From RHKX01 sp963826475 (GTDB lineage Bacteria; Actinomycetota; Thermoleophilia; Solirubrobacterales; 70-9), in NCBI GenBank assembly GCA_963826475.1, contig CAWGXC010000004.1, positions 83,728 through 147,727 on the forward strand: 64,000 nucleotides of DNA, written 5' to 3'. The position numbers were made by a program, and so were the translations under genes. The notes beneath the pieces are model-generated. The model ran no database searches. It was not told the DNA's origin and worked only from the letters and a program-made list of their open reading frames with translations. This document shows, in pieces, positions 1 through 8,312 of the stretch; within the stretch, counting starts at the first letter, position 1, and each line of letters begins with the position of its first letter.

Positions 1-217
1 CGAGCTCCAGGAGGCGACGAAAGCCTCGCAGCAGAACGTCTCGAAGCATCTCGGCGTTCTGATGAACGAGCACATGGTCAGCCGCACCAAGATCGGCAAC
101 AGCTCGCGTTACGAGATCACCGATCCCGTCATCTTCGATCTGTGCGAGCAGGTCTGCGGGGGCCTGCGCCGCGACCTCGAGGAGCTCAATTCGATCCTGG
201 AAGGAAGCCGGGCGTGA
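1..217 (+). CDS. ArsR-family HTH transcriptional regulator, C-terminal part
   Basis: Only the last 71 codons are inside the window; the frame is read from base 2 and stops with TGA at 215-217. The visible part begins in the recognition-helix region (QEATKASQQNVSKHLGVL), followed by a beta-wing (SRTKIGNSSRYEITD) and a C-terminal helix, which is the usual winged-helix layout of ArsR/SmtB regulators. The stop overlaps the GTG start proposed for the downstream MMPL exporter (GTGA), so the two are probably translationally coupled and the regulator probably controls that exporter. The ligand cannot be inferred: Cys residues occur in the final helix, but no complete metal-binding motif is visible in this fragment. 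Confidence 0.75.
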   Translation, partial: ELQEATKASQQNVSKHLGVLMNEHMVSRTKIGNSSRYEITDPVIFDLCEQVCGGLRRDLEELNSILEGSRA

Positions 218-2352
218 GCGGCACGCGGCCGGACTCAGGCTCGATGAACGACCTCGGACCGATCGGTCGCCTGGGTCGCTGGGCGGGAACGCATCGCTGG
301 ACGGTTGCCGGCATCTGGATCGTGCTCGCGGTCGGCCTCGGGGCGCTCGCCCCGCGGGTCGAGCACGCGCTCTCCGGGGCGGGCTGGGAGGCGTCGGGCT
401 CGGAATCCGTCGCCGCGCGGAACCAGATCGACAAGAATTTCTCGGGCGGCGGCAGCTACGCGGTGCAGGTCGTGGTCAGCTCGAAGTCGCTGGACGTCGG
501 CGATCCTGGATTCAAGGAGAGCCTGGCCGCGGCGGAGAAGATCCTCGCTGACGACGGCCGGATCTCGAGGACCGTGGCTCCCAGCGAAGGGGTCTCGATC
601 TCGCGCGACGGTCACACGGCGATCCTGCTCGGCGGCGCCGGCGCATCTCCGACCGAGATGGTGCGCGCCGCAGACGACCTCAAGGGCCCGCTCTCAGCCT
701 CGGCGGCGCGTGGTGTCAGCACGCACCTGACGGGGGCCCCCGGGATGTGGTCGGACTTCAACGAGGCCAACAAGTCCGCGATGCTGAAGTCGGAGGTGAT
801 CTCCTGGCCCGTCACCCTCCTCATCCTCCTGCTCGCCTTCGGTTCGCTCGTCGCCGCCGGACTACCGCTGTTGCTGACAGTCCTCGGTCTGGCGAGCGCC
901 GCGGGAATGCTGTTTCTGGGGACGCAGCTCTTCGACATCTCGATCTGGGCGATGAACTTCGCCCTGATGTTCGCGCTGGCGCTCGGCATCGACTATGCGC
1001 TCTTCATCGTGGCCCGTTTCCGGCAGGCCCACTTCGAGGAGGGGTCGGACCCCGTCGACGCGACCGCGCAGGCCATGGACACCGCAGGGAAGGCCGTGTT
1101 CTTCTCAGGGGTGACCGTCCTGATCGCCCTGTCGGCGGTGCTGCTCGTGCCGAGTCCAGCCTTCCGGTCCATGGCCGTCGGAATCATGCTCGCGGTGACG
1201 TTCGTGCTGGCGGCCTCGCTGACTCTGCTGCCCGCCGTGCTGGCCAAGCTCGGCGGCAGAATCAACAAGCTGTCGCCCCGCTTTCTGCGACGCGATTCTC
1301 AACGCTCGCCTCGGCTGGCGTCCTGGGCCGAGCGCGTCTGGAACCGGCCCGTCCTCTTCGGTGCGCTCGGGCTGCTCGCCGTCGGGCTGCTGGCCTGGCC
1401 CGTCCTGCAGTTGAACACGGGAATGCCCTCGATCACCGTGGTGCCCCAGGGCGACAGCTCTCGCCAGGGCTATGACGAAGTGCAGCGCGCCTTCGGCCCC
1501 GGCGCCCCCGGGACGATGCAGGTCGTGGCTCCGGAGGCCGCCCGGGCGGAGGTCGTGCGGACGCTGAGGGCGGATCCGGGCATCGAGTCGGTGCTGCCCC
1601 CGCAGGATGCCGCTCCGAAGGAGGTGCTCGTCGCGGCGGTGCCATCGGGCGAGCCCTCGGGAAACGCAGTGCGCGGGACGATCAAACGTCTGCGCTCCGA
1701 CCTGCCGCCGCGCGCGCTCATCGGCGGATCGGTCGCGGAAAATCTGGATCTCGAGAAGAAGCTCTCGGATGCGACGCCGCTCGTCATCGGGGTCATCCTC
1801 CTGCTCGGCTTCTTCCTCCTGTTGATCGCCCTGCGCGCGCCCGCCATCGCGCTGACCGGGGTTGCCCTCAACGTCCTCGCGACGCTCGCGTCCTTCGGGG
1901 TCGCCAAATGGATCTTTCAGGACGGCGCGCTCTCCGGCCTGCTGGGGTTCGAGCCGCAGGGCTACCTCGACGCGTGGGCGCCGGTGTTCTTCTTCGCGAT
2001 GCTCTTCGCCCTCGGGATGGACTACACGGTGTTCCTGCTGTCGGCGGCCAAGGAGCGTTGGGAAGCGACCGGGGACGCACGCGAGGCCGCGGTTGAGGGC
2101 ATCGCCATCTCCGGGCCCGTGATCACCGCCGCGGCGGCGGTGATGGTGGCCGTCTTCTTCACGTTCGCGCTCTCAGGCCCTCTCCCGCCTAAGGAGATGG
2201 GCGTGATCCTCGGGGTCGCGGTGCTGATCGACGCGGCGCTCGTCCGGCTCGTCCTGATGCCGGTCGCGATGCGACTGCTGGGAGCGAAGGCGTGGTGGCT
2301 GCCGGGGTGGCTGGGCCGGCTGCTGCCCAACGTCAGCTTCGGCCACGGCTAG
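214..2352 (+). CDS. MMPL/RND-family transporter
   Basis: A 712-residue integral membrane protein of the MMPL branch of the RND superfamily, which exports lipids, drugs or other hydrophobic substrates using the proton gradient. It shows the duplicated family architecture: an N-terminal membrane segment, an extracytoplasmic loop (roughly residues 45-190), a membrane bundle with ALGIDYALFIVARF, a second large loop, and a second bundle with ALGMDYTVFLL. I chose GTG 214 because GGAAGG lies at a good distance upstream and the start overlaps the regulator stop as GTGA. ATG 244 is a shorter alternative, and the open frame back to 142 overlaps the regulator too far to be likely. The substrate is unknown. 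Confidence 0.9.
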   Translation: MSGTRPDSGSMNDLGPIGRLGRWAGTHRWTVAGIWIVLAVGLGALAPRVEHALSGAGWEASGSESVAARNQIDKNFSGGGSYAVQVVVSSKSLDVGDPGFKESLAAAEKILADDGRISRTVAPSEGVSISRDGHTAILLGGAGASPTEMVRAADDLKGPLSASAARGVSTHLTGAPGMWSDFNEANKSAMLKSEVISWPVTLLILLLAFGSLVAAGLPLLLTVLGLASAAGMLFLGTQLFDISIWAMNFALMFALALGIDYALFIVARFRQAHFEEGSDPVDATAQAMDTAGKAVFFSGVTVLIALSAVLLVPSPAFRSMAVGIMLAVTFVLAASLTLLPAVLAKLGGRINKLSPRFLRRDSQRSPRLASWAERVWNRPVLFGALGLLAVGLLAWPVLQLNTGMPSITVVPQGDSSRQGYDEVQRAFGPGAPGTMQVVAPEAARAEVVRTLRADPGIESVLPPQDAAPKEVLVAAVPSGEPSGNAVRGTIKRLRSDLPPRALIGGSVAENLDLEKKLSDATPLVIGVILLLGFFLLLIALRAPAIALTGVALNVLATLASFGVAKWIFQDGALSGLLGFEPQGYLDAWAPVFFFAMLFALGMDYTVFLLSAAKERWEATGDAREAAVEGIAISGPVITAAAAVMVAVFFTFALSGPLPPKEMGVILGVAVLIDAALVRLVLMPVAMRLLGAKAWWLPGWLGRLLPNVSFGHG

Positions 2353-2361
2353 GTAGCCGTG
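2344..2361. terminator. Inverted repeat between convergent genes
   Basis: A perfect 8-base inverted repeat (CACGGCTA, two bases, TAGCCGTG) covers the stop codon of the MMPL gene and faces the end of the convergent DUF1232 gene. It could act as a bidirectional terminator, but no T-run follows on the plus strand, so it is only hairpin-like. Confidence 0.35.
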
Positions 2362-2411
2362 ATCGTGAGGATCAACTGGGATTCGTGGGCGGCGGTCCGG
2401 GGTCGGCACCA

Positions 2412-2840
2412 TTAACCGACATCACGCGATGCGCCGGCTGCCGCCAGCACCAGGCGCAGCGAGGACTCAGGGCCCGGCCATGCCGCCCGCACCGCCGCCT
2501 CTCCGTGGGTGCGCAGGAGCCAGCGAAGCGCAAGCCCGACCAGGATCGCGTCATCGAGCACGCCCACGACCGGGATGAAGTCCGGGATCAGGTCGATCGG
2601 CATGGCGAGGTAGGCCGTCAATGCGACCAGAGCGATCCGCTGCCCCCGCGAGGTGGAGGGGTGAGCCACGAGACGACCGACCATGCGCACGCAGTCCGGT
2701 ACGAACCCCGCGATGGCGCGCGCGTCACCGCGCCGCCCGAGGGCGATGAGCGTCGCGACGATCCCGGCGTAGACGACCGCGACGACGATCAGCGCCCCCC
2801 ATGGGATCAGCCCAACGCCCGCGATCGGAGGGCCCGGCAC
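2412..2840 (-). CDS. DUF1232 (YkvA-like) membrane protein
   Basis: A 142-residue protein. It has an N-terminal hydrophobic helix (about residues 12-33) and the conserved DUF1232/YkvA core AYLAMPIDLIPDFIPVVG followed by LDD, which is diagnostic for the family. Family members are small membrane-associated proteins with no established biochemical role. The gene is convergent with the MMPL gene and lies 12 bases downstream of the tatA-like gene on the same strand, so the two are probably co-transcribed. Confidence 0.8.
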   Translation of the reverse strand: MPGPPIAGVGLIPWGALIVVAVVYAGIVATLIALGRRGDARAIAGFVPDCVRMVGRLVAHPSTSRGQRIALVALTAYLAMPIDLIPDFIPVVGVLDDAILVGLALRWLLRTHGEAAVRAAWPGPESSLRLVLAAAGASRDVG

Positions 2841-2852
2841 CGGCCGGGGCGA

Positions 2853-3206
2853 TCAGGCTTTGTCGGCGGAGCGCGGGGGGTCTGGCTTGGGCGCGGGCTC
2901 CGGCGCGGACTTGGCAGCCGGCTTGGGTGAAGGGCCGGTGCCGGTCAGCGTCTGCTTGAGCTCGCGCGCCTCACGAGCGCCCTTGCCCGCCCTCTGCGCG
3001 AGGGTACCGGCGTCGAACTTGTCGCCGTGCCTCTCCTTGGTCTCGGCAGCGAGCTCCTTGGCCTGCTCGCCCTTCTCCATTGCAGTCTCGCCGAGCTTGC
3101 GCGCTCCCGTGCCGGCGGAGCGGCCGAGCTGCGGCAGCTTCTTGTAGGCGCCGGTGACGAGCAGCACGACCAGGATCAGGATCACGATCTCGAGCGGCCC
3201 GATCAT
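2853..3206 (-). CDS. TatA/MttA-like (twin-arginine translocase) protein
   Basis: A 117-residue protein with a single N-terminal membrane helix (EIVILILVVLLVTGAYKKLP), then a hinge and an amphipathic helix (LGRSAGTGARKLGE). This is the TatA/B architecture that forms the Tat translocation pore. The charged, Pro/Lys-rich tail is longer than in minimal TatA. The classical Phe-Gly at the hinge is replaced by Thr-Gly, so it may be a divergent TatA paralogue rather than the main one; no tatC is nearby. Tat substrates do occur in the window, for example the twin-arginine protein at 49.8 kb. Confidence 0.75.
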   Translation of the reverse strand: MIGPLEIVILILVVLLVTGAYKKLPQLGRSAGTGARKLGETAMEKGEQAKELAAETKERHGDKFDAGTLAQRAGKGAREARELKQTLTGTGPSPKPAAKSAPEPAPKPDPPRSADKA

Positions 3207-3252
3207 CGAAGTTTCCTCACCGGCATACGTCGAGGTTATCGACGCGAACCGG

Positions 3253-4197
3253 TCAGCCCACGGGGTGCGGCATCGGGTCGCCGGCGAGTGCCGCGATCAG
3301 GTTGTCGACCGCCAGCGAAGCCATCGCCTCGCGAGTCCGGTGGGAGGCCGAGCCGATGTGGGGCAGGACGGTCAGGTTCGGCGCACCCAGCAGAGGGTCG
3401 TCGGCACCGAGCGGCTCGGGGTCGGTGACGTCGAGGCCCGCACCCGCGATCCAGCCCTCCTCGAGCGCACGGCGCAGAGCAACCGAGTCGACGATCTCTC
3501 CCCGCGCGGTGTTGATCAGGAAGGCGGTGGCCTTCATCGAGCGCAGGGCCGTCTCATCGATCAGACCCCGGGTCCCCTCGTTGAGCGGGCAGTGGAGCGA
3601 GATGAAGTCCGATCGGGCCAGCAGCTCGGCGAACGGGACGAGCCCTTCTCCGGGTTCGCGGCCGCTGAGCAGGATCTCCATCCCGAAGCCCTCGCCGCGG
3701 CGTGCGACCGCGCGCCCGATTGCGCCAGCGCCGACGATCCCGAGCGTCGCGCCGTGGACGTCGCTGCCGAGCCAGAGGGCCGGTCCCCAGTTCGTCCAGC
3801 GACCGTCCCGAACGTCGCCCGCAGCCGCGACGATGCCGCGCGCCGAGGCGAGGATGAGCGCGAAGGCGAGGTCGGCGGTGGTCTCGGTCAGCACCCCCGG
3901 CGTGTTGCCGACCGCCAGCCCGCGGCTCGCGGTCTCGGAGAGGTCGATGTTGTCGACGCCGACCGCGTAGTTGGCGATCGCGCGCAGCTCCGGACACGCG
4001 TCGAGAAGGTCGCCGTCGACCCGGTCGCTGAGCGTGCAGAGCAGCCCCTCTGCGCCGGCGGACCGCTCCAGCAGCGTCGGACGATCGATGGGGCGGTCCT
4101 CCTCCCAGATGTCTACCTCGTGCTCGCTCGCCAGCCGGCCCAGCGCCTCGCCGGGGAGCTCGCGGGTCACGAAGCAGCGTGCCATCGCCCCTATCAT
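3253..4197 (-). CDS. D-isomer-specific 2-hydroxyacid dehydrogenase (glyoxylate/hydroxypyruvate reductase type)
   Basis: A 314-residue NAD(P)-dependent dehydrogenase reducing 2-ketoacids such as glyoxylate or hydroxypyruvate. The Rossmann motif GIVGAGAIGRA is in the middle. The catalytic triad is visible as Arg in NTARGE, Glu in DPEPL and His in LPHIGSAS, and PGVLTETTADLAFAL is the family signature. ATG 4197 has AAGGGG just upstream; ATG 4185 is an alternative. The start is divergent from, and nearly abuts, the glycosyltransferase gene on the other strand. Exact substrate preference cannot be read from sequence. Confidence 0.88.
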   Translation of the reverse strand: MIGAMARCFVTRELPGEALGRLASEHEVDIWEEDRPIDRPTLLERSAGAEGLLCTLSDRVDGDLLDACPELRAIANYAVGVDNIDLSETASRGLAVGNTPGVLTETTADLAFALILASARGIVAAAGDVRDGRWTNWGPALWLGSDVHGATLGIVGAGAIGRAVARRGEGFGMEILLSGREPGEGLVPFAELLARSDFISLHCPLNEGTRGLIDETALRSMKATAFLINTARGEIVDSVALRRALEEGWIAGAGLDVTDPEPLGADDPLLGAPNLTVLPHIGSASHRTREAMASLAVDNLIAALAGDPMPHPVG

Positions 4198-4205
4198 CGC
4201 GCCCC

Positions 4206-5267
4206 TTGAGCGAGAAGGCGCAGAGCGGGGTGGAGGTGCCGGACGGGCGGCCGCAGCTGTCGGTGGTCATCGTCGCCTACGAGTCCGCGGCGGCCCTCCG
4301 CCGCACGCTGCCTGCGATCGTTGCCGAGCTCCGGGCGGAGGACGAGCTGATCGTCTGCGACAACGGTTCGGCGGACGACACATGTGCGGTCGTCCGCGAG
4401 CTCGCTCCGGGCGCGATCCTGCTCGAGGCGAGGGTCAACCTCGGCTTCGCGGCGGGCTGCAACCGGGCCGCGGCGATGGCATCGAATGAGCTGCTCCTGC
4501 TGCTCAACCCCGACAACGTGGTCGGGGCCGGATTTCGCGATGCGATCGAGCTGCCGCTCGTCGAGCGCCGGGGCTGGAGCGCCTGGCAGGCGCTCGTCGT
4601 CGACGAGGGCGGTGACCGAATCAACTCGCTCGGCAACGACGTCCACTTCACCGGCATCTCATGGGCGGGTGGTGCCGGCCAGTCACGCTCGGCGGCCCCG
4701 GACTGCCCGCGGGAGGTCACGGTCGCCTCCGGCGCCTGCTTGGCGATCCGGCGCGAGGCATGGGAGGAGGTGGGCGGATTCAGCGAGCCGTACTTCCTCT
4801 ACCAGGAGGACACCGACCTGAGCCTGCGCCTATGGCTGTCGGGCCGCGGCGTCGGCATCGAGCCCCGAGCTGTCTGCGAGCACGACTACGAGTTCGACAA
4901 AGGCGCGGCGAAATGGCGCTACCTGGAGCGAAATCGCTGGGCGACGATCGTGCGCTGTTACCCGGCCCGCCTCCTGCTTCCGCTGCTCCCAGGTCTACTC
5001 GCGACGGAGCTGGCCCTGCTGGTCGTAGCGACCCTGGGCGGCTGGCTGCCGCAGAAGCTCCGGGCGAACTTCGAGGCGGCGATCGCCCTGCCGCGACTGC
5101 TCAAAGAACGGCGCAGGATCCAGCCAGGGGCGGCAATCGGTGCGGCCCGGTTCGCCGCGCTGCTGCGAGCCGACCTGGACAGCGAGTTCCTCGGCCGAGC
5201 GGGCCGGTCGGCGGTTCTGCGGGGCGCGCTGCGCGGCTACTGGCGAATGGTGCGGCGGCTGCTGTAG
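4206..5267 (+). CDS. Glycosyltransferase family 2 protein
   Basis: About 353 residues with a GT-A fold. The N-terminal strand LSVVIVAYES, the nucleotide-binding CDNGSADDT and the N-x-G motif (VNLGFAAGCNRA) place it with rhamnosyl-type GT2 enzymes. LNPDNV takes the DXD position, and FLYQEDTDLSLRLW is the conserved C-terminal ED motif. A hydrophobic segment near residues 255-285 suggests membrane attachment. Start choice: TTG 4206 avoids overlap with the divergent dehydrogenase, while GTG 4179 and GTG 4233 are also possible. It probably adds a sugar to a cell-surface glycan. It lies about 17 kb from the main polysaccharide locus. Confidence 0.8.
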   Translation: MSEKAQSGVEVPDGRPQLSVVIVAYESAAALRRTLPAIVAELRAEDELIVCDNGSADDTCAVVRELAPGAILLEARVNLGFAAGCNRAAAMASNELLLLLNPDNVVGAGFRDAIELPLVERRGWSAWQALVVDEGGDRINSLGNDVHFTGISWAGGAGQSRSAAPDCPREVTVASGACLAIRREAWEEVGGFSEPYFLYQEDTDLSLRLWLSGRGVGIEPRAVCEHDYEFDKGAAKWRYLERNRWATIVRCYPARLLLPLLPGLLATELALLVVATLGGWLPQKLRANFEAAIALPRLLKERRRIQPGAAIGAARFAALLRADLDSEFLGRAGRSAVLRGALRGYWRMVRRLL

Positions 5268-5313
5268 GTGCGGGGCGGGGCGGGATCGGGCGGCAGTCCT
5301 ACGGCTTGGGCAG

Positions 5314-5437
5314 CGAGGGGAGGGGGAGCGGGCCTCGAGACTCCGGAGCCCAATCGGCGCTCCGACGAGTACTGGGCTGGATAAGGCCGGTATATCGGGG
5401 TTATCCGGCCCAGTGTCGAGGCGGTCCCCCTCCCTCG
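5314..5437. repeat. Nested inverted repeats in a convergent intergenic region
   Basis: Between the glycosyltransferase gene and the convergent lon gene there are two nested inverted repeats. The inner arms, 5371-5384 and 5401-5414, match at 13 of 14 positions around a 16-base loop. The outer arms, about 5314-5341 and 5415-5437, are an imperfect G-rich/C-rich pair. Together they could fold into one long hairpin. The likely role is a bidirectional terminator, but neither side has a T-run, and a REP-like dispersed element is also possible. Confidence 0.55.
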
Positions 5438-5449
5438 TGGAGCTGGCGG

Positions 5450-7735
5450 CTACCCGAGCGCCCCCACCGCAGCCGGTTCGAGCGCCAACTCCAGCACCTC
5501 GTCCACGGTCATCACCGGATGGAACGCCATCGCGTCTCTCACCTCGGATGGAACGTCCTCGAGGTCACCCCGGTTGCGCTCGGGGATGATCACGTCGGTC
5601 AACCCGGCCGCGTGTGCCGCGAGGACCTTCTGCTTGAGCCCGCCGATCGGCAGGACGCGCCCCTGCAGCGTGACCTCGCCGGTCATGGCGACCGTGTGCT
5701 TGACCGGCCGGCCGCTGAGCAGTGACGCCAGCGCGGTGGTGATCGTGATGCCGGCGCTCGGCCCGTCCTTGGGGATGCCGCCGGCCGGGACGTGCACGTG
5801 GAACTCCCGTGCCGACAGTGCCTCCGGATCGATTCCGAGGCTCTCCGAATGTCCGCGCACGTAGGAGAGGGCGATCCGCGCCGACTCCTTCATCACGTCC
5901 CCGAGCTGCCCGGTGAGGACGAAATCGTTATCGCCCGTCATGGAGGTCGTCTCGATGAAGAGGACGTCTCCGCCCGCTCCGCTCACCGACAGGCCGGTCG
6001 CGACGCCGGGCACCGCGGTCCGCTCAGCCGCCTCCTGGTAGAAGCGCTGACGACCCAGTGACTTGCGCACGGCCTCGGTGTCGATGACCACCGGCGCCTC
6101 GGCCGAGCCGCTCGCGATCGCCGTCGCCGTCTTGCGCAGGAGCTTGCCGATCTCGCGTTCGAGGTTGCGGACGCCCGCCTCGCGGGTGTACTCCGTGATC
6201 ACCTGGCGCACCACCTCATCGCCGAGCTCGACCTCGTCGGCCCGCAGGCCGTTGCGGTCCAGCTGCCGCGGCAGCAGGTAGCCCTTGGCGATCTCGGTCT
6301 TCTCGGCGGTCGTGTAGCCGTCGAAGCGCACGACCTCCATCCGGTCAAGCAGCGGTCCGGGGATCGTCTCCGCGACGTTCGCCGTGGCGATGAACATGAC
6401 CTCGGAGAGGTCGAGCTCGACGTCTAGGTAGTGATCGCGGAACGAGTGGTTCTGGGCCGGATCGAGCACCTCGAGCAGGGCCGAGCTGGGGTCGCCGCGC
6501 CAATCGGCGCCGACCTTGTCGACCTCGTCGAGCATGATCACCGGGTTCATCGTCTTGGCGTCCCGCAGGGCGCGCACGAGTCGGCCCGGTAGCGCGCCGA
6601 TGTAGGTCCGGCGGTGTCCGCGGATCTCTGCCTCGTCCCGGACGCCGCCGAGCGACATCCGGACGAACTCGCGACCGGTCGCCTTTGCGATCGACTCCCC
6701 GATCGATGTCTTGCCCGTACCGGGGGGGCCGATCAGGGTGAGGATCGCGCCCGCGGCACGTCCCTCCTCCTCGACTCCCCGCTCGCGGCGCAGCTTGCGG
6801 ACCGCGATGAACTCGGTGATCCGCTCCTTGACGTCGTCGAGCCCGGCGTGGTCTGCATCGAGCACCTCGCGGGCGTGGATCGGGTCCAGCCGCTCCTCGG
6901 AGCGCTCGCCCCACGGCACCGAGACCAACCACTCGAGGTAGGTCCTCAGCATCGAGGACTCGCCGGAGCTCTCGCCCATCCGCTCGAGCCGGCCGAGCTC
7001 CTTCTCGGCGTGCTCGCGGATGTCGTCGGGCATGCCCGATTCCTCGATCTGCTTGCGGTACTCGTCGGCGGCGGATGCATCGTCCTCGCCCAGCTCCTTG
7101 CGGATCGAGTCCATCTGCTTGCGCAGGAAGTACTCACGCTGCTGCTTTTCGGCGCCGCTCTGCACGTCGTCGCGGATCCGGCTGCGGACCTGCAGCTCGG
7201 CCAGGCGCTCGCGCTGGAAGCCGATCGCCAGCGTCAGGCGGTCGACGACGTCGAGCTCCTCGAGCAACGCGACCTTCTGCTCGTAGCTCAGGTCGGGGGA
7301 GTAGCCGGCGGTGTCGGCGAGCGCTCCGGGCTCGTCGATCGAGCGCAGAAACGCGCGGATGCGGTCGTCCGCGTTGCGCAGGTCGAGGATCTCCTCGACG
7401 ACGGCGCGGTACTCACGCTCCTGCGCGCGGATCCCTTCGTCGCGCTCGGTCGGGTCGTCGTGGGGTGCGACCTCGATGCGCAGGGTGCCCGCGACGCTGG
7501 TCTGGGCCGCGCCGGCGACGCCGCGCCGGACGCCCTCGACGGTCACGGCCTTCGCCCCACCTGGGAGCTGGAGGCGGTCGTGGATCTCGGCGACGGTGCC
7601 GACGGAGGCGAACGCGTCGTCCTTGCGGGGAACGAGCAGGACCTCGTCCTCGTCGCCGACGTCGATCGCCAGCGTCAGGTTCATCCCGGGGAAGACGACT
7701 ACGTCGTCGAGGGGAATAAGGGGAAGTGTGCTCAC
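5450..7735 (-). CDS. lon: ATP-dependent Lon protease (endopeptidase La)
   Basis: A 761-residue cytosolic AAA+ serine protease degrading misfolded and regulatory proteins. The order is an N-terminal substrate-binding domain (LPLIPLDDVVVFPGM), a central coiled coil, the AAA+ module with Walker A GPPGTGKTS (near residue 336) and Walker B VIMLDEVDKV, and a C-terminal protease domain with catalytic Ser660 in PKDGPSAG and the Lys of GGLKQK. The length is normal for bacterial Lon. GTG 7735 gives the family-typical N-terminus; GTG 7777 would add 14 residues. It is divergently transcribed from a MarR-type gene. Confidence 0.97.
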   Translation of the reverse strand: MSTLPLIPLDDVVVFPGMNLTLAIDVGDEDEVLLVPRKDDAFASVGTVAEIHDRLQLPGGAKAVTVEGVRRGVAGAAQTSVAGTLRIEVAPHDDPTERDEGIRAQEREYRAVVEEILDLRNADDRIRAFLRSIDEPGALADTAGYSPDLSYEQKVALLEELDVVDRLTLAIGFQRERLAELQVRSRIRDDVQSGAEKQQREYFLRKQMDSIRKELGEDDASAADEYRKQIEESGMPDDIREHAEKELGRLERMGESSGESSMLRTYLEWLVSVPWGERSEERLDPIHAREVLDADHAGLDDVKERITEFIAVRKLRRERGVEEEGRAAGAILTLIGPPGTGKTSIGESIAKATGREFVRMSLGGVRDEAEIRGHRRTYIGALPGRLVRALRDAKTMNPVIMLDEVDKVGADWRGDPSSALLEVLDPAQNHSFRDHYLDVELDLSEVMFIATANVAETIPGPLLDRMEVVRFDGYTTAEKTEIAKGYLLPRQLDRNGLRADEVELGDEVVRQVITEYTREAGVRNLEREIGKLLRKTATAIASGSAEAPVVIDTEAVRKSLGRQRFYQEAAERTAVPGVATGLSVSGAGGDVLFIETTSMTGDNDFVLTGQLGDVMKESARIALSYVRGHSESLGIDPEALSAREFHVHVPAGGIPKDGPSAGITITTALASLLSGRPVKHTVAMTGEVTLQGRVLPIGGLKQKVLAAHAAGLTDVIIPERNRGDLEDVPSEVRDAMAFHPVMTVDEVLELALEPAAVGALG

Positions 7736-7778
7736 GGTGCGGCCTCTCTGATCGGGTGGAGAACGGAACCCTATCACT

Positions 7779-7804
7779 AACGATTATGTATGCCAACGAT
7801 TATG
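7779..7804. promoter_or_regulatory. Direct repeat in the lon/marR divergent intergenic region
   Basis: The 10-base sequence AACGATTATG occurs twice, at 7779-7788 and 7795-7804, 16 bases apart, in an AT-rich patch between the divergent lon and marR-type genes. The position and spacing suit a regulator-binding site, possibly autoregulation by the MarR protein, although MarR sites are usually palindromic and these are direct repeats. Confidence 0.35.
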
Positions 7805-7838
7805 AATCCGTGGCATCGCCCGCTATATTGCGTCGGCG

Positions 7839-8309
7839 ATGGCGGTCAAACCCAGACAATCGACCTCCAAGCCGACCGCGAGCTGCGGCGTCCTCCTCTT
7901 CCGTCTCTCGCGAGCCTCCGGGGAGGGCCTGGGGGATGCGCTCGCGGAGGTCGGCATGCGCGCTACTGCCTTCGCCATCCTGCACCAGCTCTACGAGGCC
8001 GGGCCGATCTCACAGCAGGCGCTCGGGCGGGCGCTGCGGATCCACGCGAGCAACCTCGTCGCGCTGATCGACGAGCTCGAGGCCAACGGGTCGGTCATCC
8101 GCCGCCGGGACCCGGAGGACCGGCGTCGTTACCTCCTCGAGCTGACCGACGACGGCGTCCGCCGCCTCGCCGAGGCGGAGACGGTCGCCAAGATCGCCGA
8201 GCGCGACATGCTCTCCCCGCTGACCGGGCAGGAGCGAGAGCGGTTGCGGAGCTATCTGACGAAGCTGGCCGGGCACTCGTGCCCGCCTCAGGACAGGTGC
8301 CGCGGCTGA
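7839..8309 (+). CDS. MarR-family transcriptional regulator
   Basis: A 156-residue winged-helix regulator. The HTH region (GPISQQALGRALRIHASNLV) is followed by the wing motif RRRDPEDRRRYLLELTDDG, the MarR signature, and a C-terminal dimerisation helix. Such proteins usually repress divergent or adjacent genes and release DNA on binding phenolic or oxidising ligands. Possible targets are its own promoter or the divergent lon. The C-terminus contains two Cys residues (SCPPQDRC), which might make it redox-responsive; that is speculation. Confidence 0.88.
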   Translation: MAVKPRQSTSKPTASCGVLLFRLSRASGEGLGDALAEVGMRATAFAILHQLYEAGPISQQALGRALRIHASNLVALIDELEANGSVIRRRDPEDRRRYLLELTDDGVRRLAEAETVAKIAERDMLSPLTGQERERLRSYLTKLAGHSCPPQDRCRG

Positions 8310-8312
8310 CGT

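Noticed and set aside
142..213. Longer MMPL protein starting at 142
   Set aside because: It would overlap the ArsR-type gene by 75 bases with no ribosome site; GTG 214 has GGAAGG and a GTGA overlap.
3154..4209. Long plus-strand frame opposite the 2-hydroxyacid dehydrogenase gene
   Set aside because: Antisense frame in GC-rich DNA with no recognisable motif; the minus strand has a complete Rossmann enzyme.
6614..7780. Long plus-strand frame opposite lon
   Set aside because: Low-complexity antisense translation; Lon motifs are all on the minus strand.
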